Source: Corynebacterium sp. (GTDB lineage: Bacteria > Actinomycetota > Actinomycetes > Mycobacteriales > Mycobacteriaceae). Taken from it: 64,000 bases of DNA. Positions 61,982 through 64,000 of the stretch are shown here, piece by piece. Both the position numbers and the translations under genes were made by a program. How positions within the stretch are numbered: position 1 is the first letter of the stretch; every line of letters starts with the position of its first letter. The stretch spans positions 62,001-126,000 of the forward strand of contig NZ_JAUNKO010000001.1 of NCBI RefSeq assembly GCF_030532715.1. The letters run 5' to 3'. The notes beneath the pieces are model-generated. The model saw only the letters and a list, made by a program, of their open reading frames with translations, ran no database searches and was not told where the DNA came from.

Positions 61982-62707
61982 TCACTCGACGGGATCGAGG
62001 TTTCGGTTTTGCCGGTGGAGAGAAATCGCGTGCCGCACAGGACCGTAGTGGGCTTGCACCGCCGTGCGGAAGGCGTTTGCGTCTTTGTTGCGCAATGCCT
62101 CAACCATCTCTTGGTGCGATTCGATGGTGCGTTGAACATCCTCGGTAATCGGCAGGTCAAGCAGCGGAACAACCTCTGCATGGATCTGCCACAAGGCGTC
62201 CGAGAGCTCTCGGATAAGTTTATTTTTCGTTCGCGCCAGCAACACCACGTGGAATTGCTGGTCCGCTTTCCCAAAGGACTCACCTTTTTCAACGTGGGCG
62301 CGCATTTCGGTGACCACGCTGTCGAGGGCTTCCACGGACTCTTCATCGTGTACAGCGACAAGCTCGTCGGCGAGGGACTGCTCGAGCGCCTCGCGGGTAT
62401 CAATGACCTGAAGTAAGTGATCGAAAGACTGGTCGAGGTCGAGGGTGACCCGGAGAACCATCCCCCGAACGAGGGGGGCGAGTGACATCTTTGAGATGTA
62501 AGTTCCCTGCCCTTGGCACACCTGGACGATGTCGAGGGAAACAAGTGTGCGCATTGCCTCGCGCAATGACGAACGGGAGCAGCCCAGCTCCTCGCACAGC
62601 TCCTTTTCGGAGGGTAGTAAATCGCCAACATGCAGGTTGTGGCGGCGAATGTAGTCTTCAATACCTTCCACCGCAGACTGCGCAGTATTTCGAGCTCGAG
62701 GTACCAC
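61982..62707 (-). CDS. nanR: GntR-family (FCD) sialic acid regulator NanR
   Basis: The 241-residue repressor has an N-terminal winged helix (LLPSEKELCEELGCSRSSLREAMRTLVSLDIVQVCQGQGTYI) and a helical FCD effector domain with metal-ligand-type residues. The start is GTG 62707 with GAGGAG 8 bases upstream. A frame-shifted longer reading from 62727 is a shadow. It lies between the catabolic operon and the uptake genes, as NanR does in C. glutamicum. Confidence 0.92.
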   Translation of the reverse strand: MVPRARNTAQSAVEGIEDYIRRHNLHVGDLLPSEKELCEELGCSRSSLREAMRTLVSLDIVQVCQGQGTYISKMSLAPLVRGMVLRVTLDLDQSFDHLLQVIDTREALEQSLADELVAVHDEESVEALDSVVTEMRAHVEKGESFGKADQQFHVVLLARTKNKLIRELSDALWQIHAEVVPLLDLPITEDVQRTIESHQEMVEALRNKDANAFRTAVQAHYGPVRHAISLHRQNRNLDPVE

Positions 62708-63027
62708 GTGCCATTCTCCTCACTCATAGGGTTGACCTAGAACCGTGCTTTCATCCTGCACTGATTGTCCGTCCGAAAGCCATTCGGGGAAAAATCCTTG
62801 CCACTATTGTAGATCACATCAGACGTCTGATGTACATTCAGATCACAGGATGTTTTAAGTGAGACGGACTCTACAGGATGCCCTCATGAAGAACACTGTG
62901 ACACAAGCTTGTCACCATTGGGGACATGTCTCACTAGGAGCCGCCTAATATGAACTCTTGTAAGAGCTGTCATAACCAGCGGACCCGTTTGAACCCAACT
63001 TCTCATTCCTCCAGGGAAAGGACCACG
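62708..63027. other. 320-base nanR-siaE regulatory region
   Basis: No large gene lies here. The region contains an 18-bp palindrome with divergent -10 candidates on each side, two copies of AGATCACA (62811-62818, 62840-62847), a possible 20-codon leader ORF at 62886-62948, and a second -10-like TAATAT at 62946-62951. Confidence 0.6.
62806..62838. promoter_or_regulatory. Probable NanR operator with flanking divergent -10 boxes
   Basis: ACATCAGACGTCTGATGT at 62816-62833 is a perfect palindrome. TACAAT on the nanR strand (62811-62806) and TACATT on the siaE strand (62833-62838) directly flank it. A regulator bound here would control both directions. Assignment to NanR is inferred from position; the two-fold symmetric site suits a GntR dimer. 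Confidence 0.65.
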
Positions 63028-64000
63028 ATGAGCAAGACTTTTACCCGTCGCAGCTTCCTCCGCATCACGGGAGCGCTTGGTGCTGCAGCCGGTCTGAGCG
63101 CGACTATCAGCGCGTGCGCACCGAGTGGCGAAAACACGAGCTCCACCAGCGTTGAACCTGCCGGCCCGGTCAAGGACGACGGCATGATCGAGGCTGCCAT
63201 CTCCTACGAACTTGGCACCAACGGTTACGACCCGATGACCACCACCTCGGCGCTGACCATTGCCGCCAACTGGCACACCCTCGAAGGTTTGACCGAGATG
63301 GACCCTGCGACGGGCGAAATCTACGCCGCCTTGGCAAAGGAACTCCCCTCCGGCGATAGCACCAGCGTTGATGTGAAGCTGCGTGACGGCGCAATGTTCC
63401 ACAACGGTGACGCAGTCACCGCCGACGACGTCGTCTTCTCCTTCGAACGCGTCCTCGACCCAGCGAACAAGTCCCTGTACGCGTCGTTCATCCCATTCAT
63501 CAAGGGCGTCACCAAGAAGGACGATTCCACCGTCACCATCACCACCGAGTACCCCACCGGCGTGCTGGCGGACCGCCTGTCCGTGGTCAAGATCGTGCCG
63601 AAGAAGGTTGTGCAGGCAGACTCTGCGGCATTCGACGCCAACCCGATCGGCTCCGGCCCGTACAAGATGACCGAAAACGGCGCCAACAAGGTTGTGAAGT
63701 TCGAACGCTTCGACAAGTACAACGGTTCCCGCCCGGCGAAGGCGGCGAAGATGACTTGGAACGTCATCCCGGACTCCTCCACCCGCATCAACTCCCTCCA
63801 GTCGAAGAGCGCGCAAGCCATCGACTCCGTCCCGTATCTCAACATTGAGCAATTGCAGGCCACCAACCAGGTGGAATCCAAGCAAGGTTTCGGCGTCCTG
63901 TTCGCCATGTTCAACAACCACTCCTCGAACCCGTTCGCGGAGATGAAGAACCGCCAGGCCTTCCTGTATGCCATCGACATGGACCGCGTGCTGGAAACCG
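63028..64000 (+). CDS. siaE: Sialic acid ABC transporter substrate-binding lipoprotein SiaE (partial)
   Basis: 324 codons of a family-5 (peptide/nickel-type) solute-binding protein are visible; the 3' end lies beyond the window. ATG 63028 follows AAAGGACC. The N-terminus has both a twin-arginine motif (TRRSFLRITG, residues 6-15) and a lipobox ISAC with Cys30. Later features GDAVTADDVVFSFERVLDP and GSGPYKMTENG are typical. Position next to nanR and divergent from nanAKE-nagAB matches the sialate importer of C. glutamicum. A peptide or other solute cannot be excluded from sequence alone. Confidence 0.87.
   Translation, partial: MSKTFTRRSFLRITGALGAAAGLSATISACAPSGENTSSTSVEPAGPVKDDGMIEAAISYELGTNGYDPMTTTSALTIAANWHTLEGLTEMDPATGEIYAALAKELPSGDSTSVDVKLRDGAMFHNGDAVTADDVVFSFERVLDPANKSLYASFIPFIKGVTKKDDSTVTITTEYPTGVLADRLSVVKIVPKKVVQADSAAFDANPIGSGPYKMTENGANKVVKFERFDKYNGSRPAKAAKMTWNVIPDSSTRINSLQSKSAQAIDSVPYLNIEQLQATNQVESKQGFGVLFAMFNNHSSNPFAEMKNRQAFLYAIDMDRVLET

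Noticed and set aside
61978..62727. 249-codon frame overlapping nanR on the same strand
   Set aside because: It is shifted relative to nanR, lacks a GntR domain, and the true frame has a good ribosome binding site and full HTH and FCD domains.

Overview
The window is chromosomal DNA from a GC-rich actinobacterium, almost certainly a Corynebacterium. The evidence is gene order and family content. The miaA-dapF / DUF349 / membrane protein / miaB / gluABCD / recX-recA block, the pgsA-cinA-clgR-pspA block, the rimP-nusA-ylxR-infB and rbfA-nrnA-MATE-phosphoesterase-pptT / truB / ribF-rpsO blocks, and the nanAKE-nagAB / nanR / sialic-acid-uptake cluster all match the arrangement known from Corynebacterium. 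I cannot name the species. No rRNA, tRNA, IS element, prophage or CRISPR array was seen, and I found no broken genes. The genes at both window edges are cut by the window itself.

Layout. 1-2464: ferrous iron uptake (feoA, feoB, and the start of a FeoC-like gene), read leftwards, with a candidate DtxR box in the divergent region. 2465-9245: two hypothetical genes, dapF-miaA, a DUF349 coiled-coil protein, a membrane protein and miaB. 9364-14752: the glutamate ABC transporter gluABCD, then recX, recA and a DUF3046 gene on the other strand. 14809-16677: an ECF-type biotin transporter (bioYMN). 16785-19484: pgsA, cinA, clgR and pspA (envelope lipid and envelope stress), and a YciI-like gene. 19536-28690: terC behind a likely manganese-riboswitch leader, ftsK, a mycothiol-enzyme-like protein, RNase J, dapA, thyX and dapB. 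28849-34419: a galactose operon (LacI regulator, sodium symporter, a small membrane protein, galT, galK). 34666-40699: pnp, two adjacent CPBP membrane proteins, rpsO, ribF and truB. 40708-44860: pptT, a phosphoesterase, a MATE exporter, nrnA and rbfA. 44907-51370: a PAP2 phosphatase and a complete ribose operon (rbsRACBKD). 51607-56376: infB, ylxR, nusA and rimP. 56412-57254: a lipoprotein. 57275-64000: sialic acid and amino-sugar catabolism (nanA, nanK, nanE, nagA, nagB), its GntR regulator nanR, and the start of the sialic-acid uptake gene siaE.

How the genes work together. Three sugar modules (galactose, ribose, sialic acid/N-acetylglucosamine) each carry their own transporter, catabolic enzymes and local regulator. 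They sit in a backbone of translation, RNA-processing, recombination, lysine/peptidoglycan (dap) and cell-division genes. The ribose operon together with the PAP2 gene lies between infB and rbfA, which are usually close neighbours, and a strong terminator closes infB. Sialic acid carbon would enter through siaE, be cleaved by NanA, and pass through NanK, NanE, NagA and NagB to fructose-6-phosphate.

The most notable non-coding signals are the terC leader (a yybP-ykoY-like element whose last hairpin buries the ribosome binding site), an 18-bp perfect palindrome between nanR and siaE, LacI-type operators at the ribose and galactose operons, and a recurring leaderless-start arrangement in which a TAnnnT -10 box lies 7-8 bases before the start codon.
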